NCBI GenBank assembly: GCA_030583885.1
Contig: CP129480.1
Coordinates: 1,550,001 to 1,614,000, forward strand
Direction of reading: 5' to 3'
Source: Anaerolineales bacterium
GTDB taxonomy: Bacteria > Chloroflexota > Anaerolineae > Anaerolineales > Villigracilaceae
Length of the DNA stretch: 64,000 nucleotides
This document shows, piece after piece, positions 18,159 through 29,814 of the stretch. The position numbers and the translations under genes were made by a program. The notes beneath the pieces were generated by a model. The model searched no databases, was not told the origin of the DNA, and saw only the letters and a list, made by a program, of their open reading frames with translations. Within the stretch, counting starts at the first letter, position 1. Every line of letters starts with the position of its first letter.

Positions 18159-18377
18159 GCGGACTGCCGAGAATTTCAGGGCGTGAGTGCGTAAAGGCAT
18201 TAAGCAAAGCTGGCTATCACCTCAAACGTCAGGAAGGCAGCCACATGGTTCTTCGGCGTGATGATCCGTTTGGACAGGTTTGTTGTGCCGGACCACAAAG
18301 AATTGGACCGCGGAACACTTCGCGCCATCATCCGCCAATCTGGTCTCAGCGTGGATGAATTCATCAAATTACTGTAA
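18155..18377 (+). pseudogene. hicA: hicA toxin gene broken by a one-base frameshift
   Basis: Starting at TTG 18155 (overlapping the hicB stop), the frame encodes SGLPRISGRECVKALSKAG and QEGSHMVLRRDDPFGQV, the HicA dsRNA-binding fold with its catalytic His. At 18279-18281 an extra T (GTTTGTTG instead of GTTGTTG) shifts the frame to a premature end at 18358. The normal ending VVPDHKELDRGTLRAIIRQ, then SGLSVDEFIKLL to TAA 18377, is intact one frame over. Either the toxin is inactivated while hicB survives, or the base is an assembly error in a T-run. Confidence 0.85.
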
Positions 18378-18430
18378 CTGTACCAATTACTTTCCACCGA
18401 CCTTTGATCTTCAACCTGATACCTAATCAT

Positions 18431-19990
18431 ATGACCCAGGCCCTCTACCGCAAATACCGCCCCGTACAATGGGATGCCGTCATTGGACAGGACCATGTAG
18501 TCCAGACGCTTACCAACTCCATCAAGGCAGATAGAGTCGGTCATGCCTATCTCTTCGCGGGACCGCGAGGAACGGGCAAGACCACCGTCGCGCGCCTGCT
18601 GGCGAAAGCGGTCAACTGCCTCAACGAAGACCTTGCCCGGCGACCTGACAACACCTGCGACCACTGTGAAGCGGTCAACCAGAACCGCTTTATGGATCTG
18701 ATCGAGATCGACGCCGCCTCCAACACAAGCGTGGACGATGTCCGCGACCTGCGCGACAAGATCAACTTCTCGCCATCGCAGGGAAAGTACAAGATCTACA
18801 TCATTGACGAAGTCCACATGCTTTCCACAGCGGCCTTCAATGCGCTGCTTAAAACGCTCGAAGAACCGCCGCCGCATGCCATCTTCGTTTTGGCAACCAC
18901 TGAAATTCATAAAATCCCCGCCACCGTTCTCTCGCGCTGTCAGCGTCACGAGTTCCGCCGCGTGCCCGTGGATGAGATCGTGAATAACCTTAAACAGATC
19001 GCGCAGACCGAGAACATCCAGGCGGAGGAGGATGCGCTTACGCTCATTGCCCGTCAATCGGCGGGCGGAATGCGCGATGCGCAGTCGCTCCTCGATCAAC
19101 TTGCTTCCACTGGATCGACGATCACGCTTGCCCTCGCGCAGCAAGTCCTCGGTACGGCCACCAGCCAAACCGTGCTGGACCTCATCGCCTCGATCCTCGA
19201 CCGTCAGCCTGCGCGCGGTCTCGAGACCATTCATCGTGCCCTTGACTCTGGCGCCGACCCGCGCTCGCTGGCCCGCCAGATCGTCGAATACCTGCGCGGG
19301 CTCATGCTCATTCAAATGGGCAATATTGAGCAGGTCGAAGCCGCGCGCGAGGTCAAAACTCAAATGCAAGCGCAAGCAAATTCGTTCAACTCGTCGGATG
19401 TTTTGCGGATGATGAAGATTTTTAACACTGCCGCCGTGGATTTACGCGGCGGCTGGCAGCCATCCTTGAGTCTGGAACTTGCCCTCGCTGAAGTGCTGGA
19501 TGCTCCAACCGAATCGGTGTCCTCCGTGGGGGGACCGCCTCGAACGAAGCCCAAAGCTCCTGTTTCCCGAGCCGGATCCAAGCCCGAAGCGGATGTGCTC
19601 TACCAGACAAAAAATACAAAACCGGATGTCGAGATCGAAGCACCCGTACTCAATTCCATCGACATCGTCAAGGCATGGAAGTCTTTTATTGCCGCGCTTC
19701 CCAAAGCGCAGGCAAATCTCGGCGCGTTGATGAACTCCGTCAAGATGATAGATGTGCAGGGCAGGACCCTCATCCTTGGCATGGCAAGCGACGTGCTCGT
19801 GGAGAAACTCAACAAACCCGACCAGATCGAAACCATCCAACGCCTCATCAAAGACCACTTCGATGCGGACGTGTCCGTGCGCTGTGTGGTCACCAACGCC
19901 AAAGGTAAACTCCCCACCCACGTCTCGCAGGACGGCATGGTCGCCGCCGCGATCCAGCACGGCGGTGAGATTGTGGATATGGATGAGTAA
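18431..19990 (+). CDS. dnaX: DNA polymerase III subunit gamma/tau
   Basis: The protein is 519 residues from ATG 18431. The AAA+ clamp-loader part shows ALYRKYRPVQWDAVIGQDHV, Walker A GPRGTGKT, a zinc module (C...CDHC), YKIYIIDEVHML (Walker B), sensor ATTEIHKIPATVLSRCQRHEFRR, and lid region QSAGGMRDAQSLLDQL. A variable tau-like C-terminus follows from about residue 360. It loads the sliding clamp at the replication fork. It forms the conserved replication/recombination cluster with ybaB and recR. Confidence 0.95.
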   Translation: MTQALYRKYRPVQWDAVIGQDHVVQTLTNSIKADRVGHAYLFAGPRGTGKTTVARLLAKAVNCLNEDLARRPDNTCDHCEAVNQNRFMDLIEIDAASNTSVDDVRDLRDKINFSPSQGKYKIYIIDEVHMLSTAAFNALLKTLEEPPPHAIFVLATTEIHKIPATVLSRCQRHEFRRVPVDEIVNNLKQIAQTENIQAEEDALTLIARQSAGGMRDAQSLLDQLASTGSTITLALAQQVLGTATSQTVLDLIASILDRQPARGLETIHRALDSGADPRSLARQIVEYLRGLMLIQMGNIEQVEAAREVKTQMQAQANSFNSSDVLRMMKIFNTAAVDLRGGWQPSLSLELALAEVLDAPTESVSSVGGPPRTKPKAPVSRAGSKPEADVLYQTKNTKPDVEIEAPVLNSIDIVKAWKSFIAALPKAQANLGALMNSVKMIDVQGRTLILGMASDVLVEKLNKPDQIETIQRLIKDHFDADVSVRCVVTNAKGKLPTHVSQDGMVAAAIQHGGEIVDMDE

Positions 19991-19994
19991 ATTG

Positions 19995-20073
19995 TCATTG
20001 CGAGCCCCAAAGGGGCGAAGCAATCTCCTATTTATTCAGATTACCTCGCCGCAGCAAACGCTCCTCGCATTGA
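19995..20073. repeat. TCATTGCGAG element, degenerate copy
   Basis: The left end TCATTGCGAGC, GGGGCGAAGCAATC matches the copy at 17289, while the right end (GATTACCTCGCCGCAGCAAACG, CTCCTCGCATTGA) is decayed. It lies between dnaX and ybaB. Confidence 0.7.
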
Positions 20074-20096
20074 TATCAAATTTAGGAGAATAATTT

Positions 20097-20426
20097 ATGG
20101 CAAAAGGCTTTAACAAAGGACCCGCCATGGGCGGACAGGGCGGAATGATGGCGCAGATCCAAAAACTGCAACAACAAATGGAGGAAGCGCAGGCGAAACT
20201 CGCCGAAGAGACGGTCAGTGCCACAGCAGGTGGCGGCGCGATCAAAGTCGTCATGACCGGCGACCAGAAATGCAAATCTGTCGAAATCTCCCCCGAATTT
20301 TTGCAGGACGCAGACGCCGAAATGCTGCAAGACATGGTCTTGTCCGCTGTCAACATGGCATTGGATGAGTCCCGCGCCTTGCAGGAAAAGTTGATGGGTC
20401 CGCTGGCGGGCGGGATGCCCTTCTAA
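20097..20426 (+). CDS. ybaB: YbaB/EbfC nucleoid-associated protein
   Basis: This 109-residue protein has a Met/Gly-rich N-terminus, a coiled helix (MMAQIQKLQQQMEEAQAKLAEE) and the family core ATAGGGAIKVVMTGDQKCKSVEISPE, with a closing helix. It binds DNA as a dimer in a pincer-like form. A GGAGAA site precedes ATG 20097. The dnaX-ybaB-recR order is conserved across bacteria, which supports the call. Confidence 0.94.
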   Translation: MAKGFNKGPAMGGQGGMMAQIQKLQQQMEEAQAKLAEETVSATAGGGAIKVVMTGDQKCKSVEISPEFLQDADAEMLQDMVLSAVNMALDESRALQEKLMGPLAGGMPF

Positions 20427-20437
20427 AAGTGTTCCCA

Positions 20438-20509
20438 TGTCACGTGTCAGGTGTCAAGCGTTTTTTTCGGCACAGGAGCACGTGACACCTCACACCTGGG
20501 ACCTGACAC
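20438..20509. repeat. ACCTGACAC-type tract before recR
   Basis: CACGTGTCAGGTGTC on the left and CACGTGACACCTCACACC with GACCTGACAC on the right enclose a T7 run. The right part reaches the recR start codon directly. Its word set is the one found between grpE and dnaK. Confidence 0.65.
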
Positions 20510-21115
20510 ATGCTTTTACCCTCCTCCATCCAATCCCTCGTCACCGCCCTCGAACGGCTGCCCGGCATCGGACCCAAGTCCGCTTCGCGGCTTGCGTTCT
20601 TCCTTTTGCGTGCATCTGATGAAGTTGCCCAAGATTTATCTGTGGCCTTGGCGAATCTGAAAGCCAACACCGCCTTCTGTTCGGAATGTTTTAACATCAC
20701 CGACGCGGGACGCGAACGCTGTGAGGTATGCGAATCGCAAAAACGAGATTCATCCCTTATCTGTGTTGTTGAAGAAGCGTTGGATGTCCTCGCGCTGGAG
20801 CGCACAGGCGGTTTTCATGGAAAATATCATGTCCTGCAGGGTGTGTTGTCTCCCATCGAAGGCATTGGTCCCGACGATCTGAAGATCAAACAATTGGTGG
20901 CACGTGTTGCCGGCGGGGGGGTAAAGGAGATCATCCTGGCCACCAACCCCAGCATGGAAGGGGACGCAACGGCGCAATATGTACAAACACAATTGAAGAA
21001 CTTCGATGTGCATGTCACCCGCCTTGCAAGAGGTCTGCCTGTCGGCGGCGACCTTGAGTATGCGGATCAAAATACGCTGTTGCGGGCCTTATCCGGCAGG
21101 CAGGAAATGAATTAA
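20510..21115 (+). CDS. recR: Recombination mediator RecR
   Basis: This 201-residue protein has an HhH motif (ERLPGIGPKSASRLAFFLL), a zinc finger (CSECFNITDAGRERCEVC) and a Toprim domain (ICVVEEALDVLALERTGGFHGKYHVLQG, ATNPSMEGDATAQYV). It also carries the C-terminal Walker-B-like motif RGLPVGGDLEYADQNTL. It helps load RecA through RecFOR at gaps. The ATG at 20510 has no clear ribosome site because the repeat tract abuts it. A terminator hairpin follows at once. Confidence 0.96.
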   Translation: MLLPSSIQSLVTALERLPGIGPKSASRLAFFLLRASDEVAQDLSVALANLKANTAFCSECFNITDAGRERCEVCESQKRDSSLICVVEEALDVLALERTGGFHGKYHVLQGVLSPIEGIGPDDLKIKQLVARVAGGGVKEIILATNPSMEGDATAQYVQTQLKNFDVHVTRLARGLPVGGDLEYADQNTLLRALSGRQEMN

Positions 21116-21158
21116 CCAGATATGGGGCGAGGCATGCGTCGCCCCATATCTGGTTTTT
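21116..21158 (+). terminator. Terminator of recR, related to the GTAGGGGC palindromes
   Basis: A perfect 15-pair stem (CCAGATATGGGGCGA with TCGCCCCATATCTGG, loop GGCATGCG) is followed by TTTTT. The GGGGCGA...TCGCCCC core resembles the palindromes at 38885 and 39808. Confidence 0.85.
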
Positions 21159-21163
21159 GTTGT

Positions 21164-22438
21164 ATGAACATCACCATCCTCACCTATGGTTCCCGCGGCG
21201 ATATCCAGCCTTTTCTTCCGTTATCTCTCGGCCTAATGGAGCGCGGGCATAAGGTCATCCTCGCCGCGCCTTCTCGTTTCCAACATCTTGTCGATGAACA
21301 CGGCATTCCCTTTTATCCATTGGCAGGCGACCCTGAAGACCTAAGTCGCCGCCTCAACGACGCGGGCTATAACTTCATCAAACAAGTGCGCGAATTAATG
21401 GGCCATGCTGTTGAAATCGGCGCGGAAATGATCCGCCAAACCGGGGAAGCCTGCAGGGATGCCGATCTCATTGTTCACACCTTTTCTCATGCGGTCGGGG
21501 CACATACTCTCGCGTGTGAGAAAAACATTCCCGACATCCACATCCAAACCTTCCCCATGTTCACGCCCACAGGCGATTATCCCAATATCACCATGCCGGA
21601 TCTGGGAAATCGTTTTCTGAACCGCCTGACGCACACGCTCTCCCGGCAAATCACCTGGCTGACATCAAGGATGGGATTTGAACAAGTCCGCCGCCGGGCG
21701 GGACTCCCCAAACGAAAATTGTTCTGGCCCTTCGCTGACCATCCGCCTCGCCTTCGGACCCCGATCCTGTGCGCCTGGTCCTCGAGCCTTCTCCCGCCTT
21801 CAAGCGATTGGGACTCGCGCGTGCATGTTACCGGTTATTATTTCTTTTTGCCTAACGAATCCTATTCCCCGCCAGCTGCGCTTGACGAGTTCCTGCAATC
21901 AAGAGATCCGCCCGTTTGTATTTCCTTTGGCAGCATGGTACATAAAGATGCAGGACGGATTGATGAAACGGTCCGTGAAGCATTGAAGCAAACCAATGTG
22001 CGTGGCATTGTTCTTTCAGGCTGGGGGGCCGTGAAGCATCAGTCAGCGAAGGATTTGCTTTATCTCGAGTCTGCCCCGCATGATTGGCTGCTGCCCAAAT
22101 GTAAAATGATCATCCATCACGGCGGCGCGGGAACAACGTCCGCCGGGCTGCGCGCGGGGATTCCGCAGGTGATTGTGCCGTTCATGGCGGACCAGCCGTA
22201 TTGGGGCAGGCGAGTCCATGCGGCAGGGGCGGGAACAAAGCCCATTCCTGTAAAATCCATTTCGGTTGAAAGGCTGGTGAAGGCAATTGCCGAGGCGGAG
22301 TCAAATGCATTTCGTGAGCGCGCCCAGGTTATCGGTCAAAGGATACGAGGCGAAAACGGGGTTGCCGACGCGGTGCAGTTGATCGAAGCGTATGTCCTTG
22401 AATTCCAGTCAAATGTCGATTCTGCCATCCGAAGATGA
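21164..22438 (+). CDS. UDP-glycosyltransferase (GT1/sterol glucosyltransferase-like)
   Basis: This 424-residue protein has a GT-B fold. The N-terminal domain opens with ITILTYGSRGDIQPFLPLSLGLMERGHKV, typical of MGT and sterol 3-beta-glucosyltransferases. The C-terminal donor site carries ISFGSMVHKDAGRIDE and IHHGGAGTTSAGLRAGIPQVIVPFMADQPYWGRRV (near residue 316). It transfers a sugar from a nucleotide donor to a hydrophobic acceptor, identity unknown. ATG 21164 comes directly after the recR terminator and has no clear ribosome site, so expression must use a nearby promoter I could not place. Confidence 0.85.
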   Translation: MNITILTYGSRGDIQPFLPLSLGLMERGHKVILAAPSRFQHLVDEHGIPFYPLAGDPEDLSRRLNDAGYNFIKQVRELMGHAVEIGAEMIRQTGEACRDADLIVHTFSHAVGAHTLACEKNIPDIHIQTFPMFTPTGDYPNITMPDLGNRFLNRLTHTLSRQITWLTSRMGFEQVRRRAGLPKRKLFWPFADHPPRLRTPILCAWSSSLLPPSSDWDSRVHVTGYYFFLPNESYSPPAALDEFLQSRDPPVCISFGSMVHKDAGRIDETVREALKQTNVRGIVLSGWGAVKHQSAKDLLYLESAPHDWLLPKCKMIIHHGGAGTTSAGLRAGIPQVIVPFMADQPYWGRRVHAAGAGTKPIPVKSISVERLVKAIAEAESNAFRERAQVIGQRIRGENGVADAVQLIEAYVLEFQSNVDSAIRR

Positions 22439-22483
22439 GCCCAAATCCGCGCGATTTTTTAAGGTTGAAATGCCTTGCAAGTA

Positions 22484-22511
22484 TTGACAAAGCGGGGGAA
22501 GTACGTATAAT
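22484..22511 (+). promoter_or_regulatory. rRNA operon promoter P1
   Basis: TTGACA (22484-22489), a 16-base spacer and TATAAT (22506-22511) form a consensus promoter about 290 bases before the 16S gene. Confidence 0.85.
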
Positions 22512-22622
22512 TGTCATTCGCCAGTACAAAACAAACGATTTCGTCTCCCAGACAGATCATTGACAACTGAGTAACCGTCTACCATCAGAGACACAAAGCA
22601 CTGGGTTTTGCAGCCTGATGAA

Positions 22623-22655
22623 CCGATGCGAAGGAAAGGCATCGGTATTTTAGTC
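22623..22655 (+). other. Leader hairpin between P1 and P2
   Basis: CCGATGC and GCATCGG (loop GAAGGAAAG) form a short stem followed by TATTTTAG. It is terminator-like but the T-run is weak; it may be a pause or antitermination structure in the long leader. Confidence 0.4.
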
Positions 22656-22666
22656 TGTGTAAAACC

Positions 22667-22695
22667 TTGACGGCGGTTATGGCGGCGGGTAGAAT
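22667..22695 (+). promoter_or_regulatory. rRNA operon promoter P2
   Basis: TTGACG (22667-22672), a 17-base spacer and TAGAAT (22690-22695) make a second promoter about 105 bases before the 16S gene. Confidence 0.7.
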
Positions 22696-22720
22696 ATCGC
22701 TCGCTCAAATGGCAAGCACC

Positions 22721-22746
22721 TTAACAACTGAAAAGTGATAGGAAAC
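22721..22746 (+). other. 5' arm of the 16S processing stem
   Basis: These 26 bases (TTAACAACTGAAAAGTGATA, then GGAAAC) pair with 24397-24422 downstream of 16S with only two wobble or mismatched positions. The paired ends enclose the 16S precursor as an RNase III-type stem. Confidence 0.8.
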
Positions 22747-22805
22747 AACATTTTTTGTTGAACCAGTAAATTCCGTAAAGTAAACTACACTCGCAAGAGT
22801 GAATT

Positions 22806-24315
<1,510 letters not shown>

Positions 24316-24396
24316 CTAGAGTACGTGAGCGCTCCCTTCAGGGAAGCCGCTCTACATTGCCCATACGGTGAACTTGGGCGCTGGATCGCAGAATGA

Positions 24397-24422
24397 GTTT
24401 CCTGTCACTTCTCAGTTGTTGA
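24397..24422 (+). other. 3' arm of the 16S processing stem
   Basis: GTTTCCTGTCACTTCTCAGT, then TGTTGA, is complementary to 22721-22746. It ends ten bases before tRNA-Ile. Confidence 0.8.
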
Positions 24423-24431
24423 GGAAAACCC

Positions 24432-24505
<74 letters not shown>

Positions 24506-24522
24506 CTAACCAGGCAAGTCCT

Positions 24523-24594
24523 GGGGATGTAGCTCAGTGGGAGAGCAGCGCGTTTGCAACGCGAAGGTCGCGGGTTCAAATCCCGCCATCTCCA
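24523..24594 (+). tRNA. tRNA-Ala (TGC)
   Basis: The cloverleaf has acceptor GGGGATG/CATCTCC (one G-U pair), D-arm TAGCTCAGTGGGAGAGC, anticodon loop TTTGCAA with TGC, and T-arm CGGGTTCAAATCCCG. CCA is not encoded. Confidence 0.96.
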
Positions 24595-24692
24595 CTGAGT
24601 TCGTAGATGGTACATGGAGAGCAATAAAAGTTTGTTAAACAACATTCAGACATAAGTTAGGGAAGCGCACCGCAGATAGAAGGTCCTTTAAT

Positions 24693-24720
24693 GACCCGGC
24701 GGTGAGTGCCGGGTCGTTTT
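24693..24720 (+). terminator. Terminator-like hairpin inside the 16S-23S spacer
   Basis: GACCCGGC and GCCGGGTC (loop GGTGAGT) form an eight-pair stem followed by GTTTTG. A transcript must read through this to reach 23S, so it implies antitermination or serves in processing. The rest of 24595-24883 holds only spacer sequence. Confidence 0.6.
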
Positions 24721-24856
24721 GTGTCTGTAAGCGGAAAGTTTGAAGGGCGACCGATGCCCTCGATCCATCGAGAGTATCGGTCACCGGTCAAACGGTGAAT
24801 GAACCTTAAAAACTGAATAGCAATTGATGTAGGCCGATAAAGTAATTTATCAAAAG

Positions 24857-24881
24857 AAAAGTATCAAATTCTCCGCATCAC
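24857..24881 (+). other. 5' arm of the 23S processing stem
   Basis: AAAAGTATCAAATTCTCCGC, then ATCAC, pairs with 27837-27861 (two G-U or mismatched positions). It directly flanks mature 23S rRNA, as RNase III stems do. A weaker extension of the stem lies at 24813-24832 and 27866-27888. Confidence 0.8.
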
Positions 24882-24883
24882 GT

Positions 24884-27836
<2,953 letters not shown>

Positions 27837-27861
27837 GTGATGCGGAGAACTTGGTACTTTT
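27837..27861 (+). other. 3' arm of the 23S processing stem
   Basis: GTGATGCGGAGAACTTGGTA, then CTTTT, is complementary to 24857-24881. Confidence 0.8.
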
Positions 27862-27910
27862 CAGACATACATCAATGATTGCTGTTCAGGAACAATTTTG
27901 TGAAATTGTC

Positions 27911-28028
27911 CCTTGGTGATTTGAGCGACATGGGTACACCCGGTCCCATACCGAACCCGGTAGTTAAGCATGTCAGCGCCGATGGTACTTGGAGGGCGAC
28001 CTCCCGGGAGAGTAGGTCATTGCCAAGG
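27911..28028 (+). rRNA. rrf: 5S ribosomal RNA
   Basis: About 118 bases with the closing helix CCTTGG/CCAAGG, the loop segment ACACCCGGTCCCATACCGAA, the GTTAAGC motif and GAGAGTAGG. The terminal helix is followed by GGGCTTTTCTTTTT, which can act as a terminator. Confidence 0.96.
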
Positions 28029-28080
28029 GGCTTTTCTTTTTAATATTGCATGCGCGGGAATCTTCCCGCCTGCGTTTTTA
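28029..28080 (+). terminator. End of the rRNA operon
   Basis: A T-rich stretch follows 5S, then the stem GCGGGAA/TTCCCGC (28054-28069) with TGCGTTTTTA behind it. Together they probably end rRNA transcription. Confidence 0.6.
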
Positions 28081-28085
28081 TCGTG

Positions 28086-28091
28086 TATAAT
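28086..28091 (+). promoter_or_regulatory. Probable -10 box of the rpsU-infA operon
   Basis: A perfect TATAAT has only a poor -35 (TTCCCG, 17 bases upstream). It would give a leader of about 170 bases before rpsU. Confidence 0.5.
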
Positions 28092-28203
28092 CCGTCCAAC
28101 AGATTCAGCGGTGGTTTTGTCCACTGGTTAACATCAAGGAGTGTGAAGCGTAATTTTTGATCGTACGGTCATGGAGTTCGTTTCAGGTTTTTGATTAACG
28201 CCT

Positions 28204-28240
28204 TCGGCTGGGTCTCTCTGACAAGCCGATTTTTTTTATT
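28204..28240 (+). terminator. Intrinsic terminator in the rpsU leader (possible attenuator)
   Basis: TCGGCT and AGCCGA enclose an inner GTC/GAC pair set and are followed by T8. The structure lies between the TATAAT at 28086 and the rpsU ribosome site at 28250, so the operon must read through it or be controlled by it. Confidence 0.7.
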
Positions 28241-28265
28241 TCCAAACGGAAAGGAGGTGAATACA

Positions 28266-28463
28266 GTGGCAGTTGTAAATTTACGTAATGGTGAGTCCCA
28301 GGACTCCCTGCTCAAACGCTTTCGCAAGAAGGTTGTCAAGAGTGGTGTGTTAAGCACTGTTCGCCGCAAACGTTGGTTTGTCTCAAAAAGCGAAACCCGC
28401 CGGATGGAAAAAAAGAAGGCAATCCGCCGCATCAAACGGCGCACCTTCAAGGATACTGAATAG
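28266..28463 (+). CDS. rpsU: Small ribosomal subunit protein bS21
   Basis: The 65-residue, very basic protein shows the S21 pattern SQDSLLKRFRKKVVKSGVLS, RRKRWFVSKSETRRMEKKKA and a Lys/Arg-rich end. S21 sits near the mRNA 3'-end platform of the 30S subunit and assists initiation. The start is GTG 28266, chosen because AAAGGAGG lies eight bases upstream. The gene is followed after 14 bases by infA, another initiation factor, directly downstream of the rRNA operon. Confidence 0.92.
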   Translation: MAVVNLRNGESQDSLLKRFRKKVVKSGVLSTVRRKRWFVSKSETRRMEKKKAIRRIKRRTFKDTE

Positions 28464-28477
28464 AATAAGAGGCAGGT

Positions 28478-28726
28478 ATGACAAAAGAAGAAGGCAAAAT
28501 CAAGGTGGATGGCCTGGTGATCGAAGCGTTGCCGGGCACCCAGTTCCGCGTACGGCTGGATAACGGCCACGAGGTGCTGGCCTATCTCTCCGGCAAGATG
28601 CGCAAGCATTACATCCGCATTTTGCTGGGTGACCGTGTTTCGCTGGAAATGTCACCCTACGACATGGCGCGTGGACGCATCACGTTTCGCCAACGCAAGC
28701 AAGCCCCTGTTACTCCTGCTGAATAA
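28478..28726 (+). CDS. infA: Translation initiation factor IF-1
   Basis: The 82-residue protein has an OB fold: [56 protein letters not shown], ending GRITFRQR. All IF-1 landmark positions are present. It binds the A site of the 30S subunit during initiation. The ten residues after the core are a short extension. It is cotranscribed with rpsU and ends at a strong bidirectional terminator. Confidence 0.96.
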   Translation: MTKEEGKIKVDGLVIEALPGTQFRVRLDNGHEVLAYLSGKMRKHYIRILLGDRVSLEMSPYDMARGRITFRQRKQAPVTPAE

Positions 28727-28759
28727 TTCGCCCTACCTTTTTTAATTTATTTTCTGACA

Positions 28760-28792
28760 AAATAGCCTCCCGTCAAAAACGGGAGGCTATTT
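28760..28792. terminator. Bidirectional intrinsic terminator
   Basis: A perfect 14-pair stem (AAATAGCCTCCCGT with ACGGGAGGCTATTT, loop CAAAA) separates the convergent infA and DHOD-like genes. Confidence 0.9.
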
Positions 28793-28812
28793 CAATTCCA
28801 CTTCCATTCACA

Positions 28813-29814
28813 TTACGGCAGTTCACGCCATGAACCCAATACCCTCATATAGTTGGCTCGTTCGAACGCCGCAGGTTCACGGACATTCTTCTGACTCATG
28901 CTGCCCTGCATCTGTTCAATGGATTCATACTCACGTTCCTTCATCCATGTCTCCAGATCGTTCAAAAGCGGACCGACAGCCTGCTCGCCGCGCTGGAGCA
29001 GATTCGAGGCTGTCATCGCCACCTTTGCCCCCGCCATCATGGACTTGATGACGTCTGCCGCAGTATGCACGCCGCTTGTGAGCGCGAAATCCGCATTGAC
29101 CTTGCCGTATAAGATCGAGATCCAGCGCAGGGGTAACCGTAAATCTGCAGAGGTGCTCAAGTCCAGGTTGTGGATGATATCCAGTTCATCCAGGTCAAAA
29201 TCAGGCTGGTAAAAGCGGTTGAACAACACAAGTCCGTTTGCGCCCGCATCGACAAGCCTCCGCACGAAATTGGGCAGGGATGTGACATAGGGGCTGAGTT
29301 TTACCGCCAGCGGAATCTTGATCGTCGCGCGGATATCTGCCACGAGGTCAACCTGGGCCTCTTCCAGATCCTCGCTTTTTAAGTCCGGGTCGGTGGCCAG
29401 ATAATATAGGTTGAGTTCCAGTGCATCCGCGCCTGCATCCTCCATGTGTTTGGCATAACTCGTCCAGCCGCCTTTTGAGACGCCGTTCAAACTGCCGATG
29501 ACGGGTATATGGAGGGACTTTTTGAGCGCCGTGAGTTGGGTGAGATACTTCTCCGGGCTGATGCCGTACATGCCGCCATCCGGGAGATAGGTTTGGGCTT
29601 CGGCGAATGAGTCGGAACCGCGGGTCAGGTAGTGGTCCAGTTCGAGCGATTCGTGGATGATCTGCTCCTCGAAGAGGGAATACATCACGATGGCGGAGAT
29701 CCCGGCCTCCTCCAGTTTCCTCGCCTTCTCGAGGCTCTTTGAGAGGGGGGATGCCGAAGCGACGAGCGGGTTCTGTAATTTCAGACCCAGATAGGTCGTG
29801 GAAAGATTCGTCAT
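28813..29814 (-). CDS. Dihydroorotate dehydrogenase-like flavoprotein
   Basis: The 333-residue TIM-barrel protein starts TTYLGLKLQNPLVASASPLSKS, then HIPVIGSLNG and ALELNLYYLATDPDLKS, PLAVKLSPYVTSL and LTSGVHTAADVIKSMMAGA. These are the FMN-site strands of the class 1 DHOD/PreA superfamily. The usual DHOD catalytic Cys or Ser segment is not clear, and the gene is not with pyr genes. It overlaps nifJ by four bases (ATGA), so a function in electron transfer coupled to pyruvate:ferredoxin oxidoreductase is more likely than pyrimidine synthesis. Confidence 0.8.
   Translation of the reverse strand: MTNLSTTYLGLKLQNPLVASASPLSKSLEKARKLEEAGISAIVMYSLFEEQIIHESLELDHYLTRGSDSFAEAQTYLPDGGMYGISPEKYLTQLTALKKSLHIPVIGSLNGVSKGGWTSYAKHMEDAGADALELNLYYLATDPDLKSEDLEEAQVDLVADIRATIKIPLAVKLSPYVTSLPNFVRRLVDAGANGLVLFNRFYQPDFDLDELDIIHNLDLSTSADLRLPLRWISILYGKVNADFALTSGVHTAADVIKSMMAGAKVAMTASNLLQRGEQAVGPLLNDLETWMKEREYESIEQMQGSMSQKNVREPAAFERANYMRVLGSWRELP

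Noticed and set aside
19991..20096. SRP RNA gene between dnaX and ybaB
   Set aside because: The gap is filled by a decayed TCATTGCGAG repeat and lacks the conserved SRP hairpin loop.
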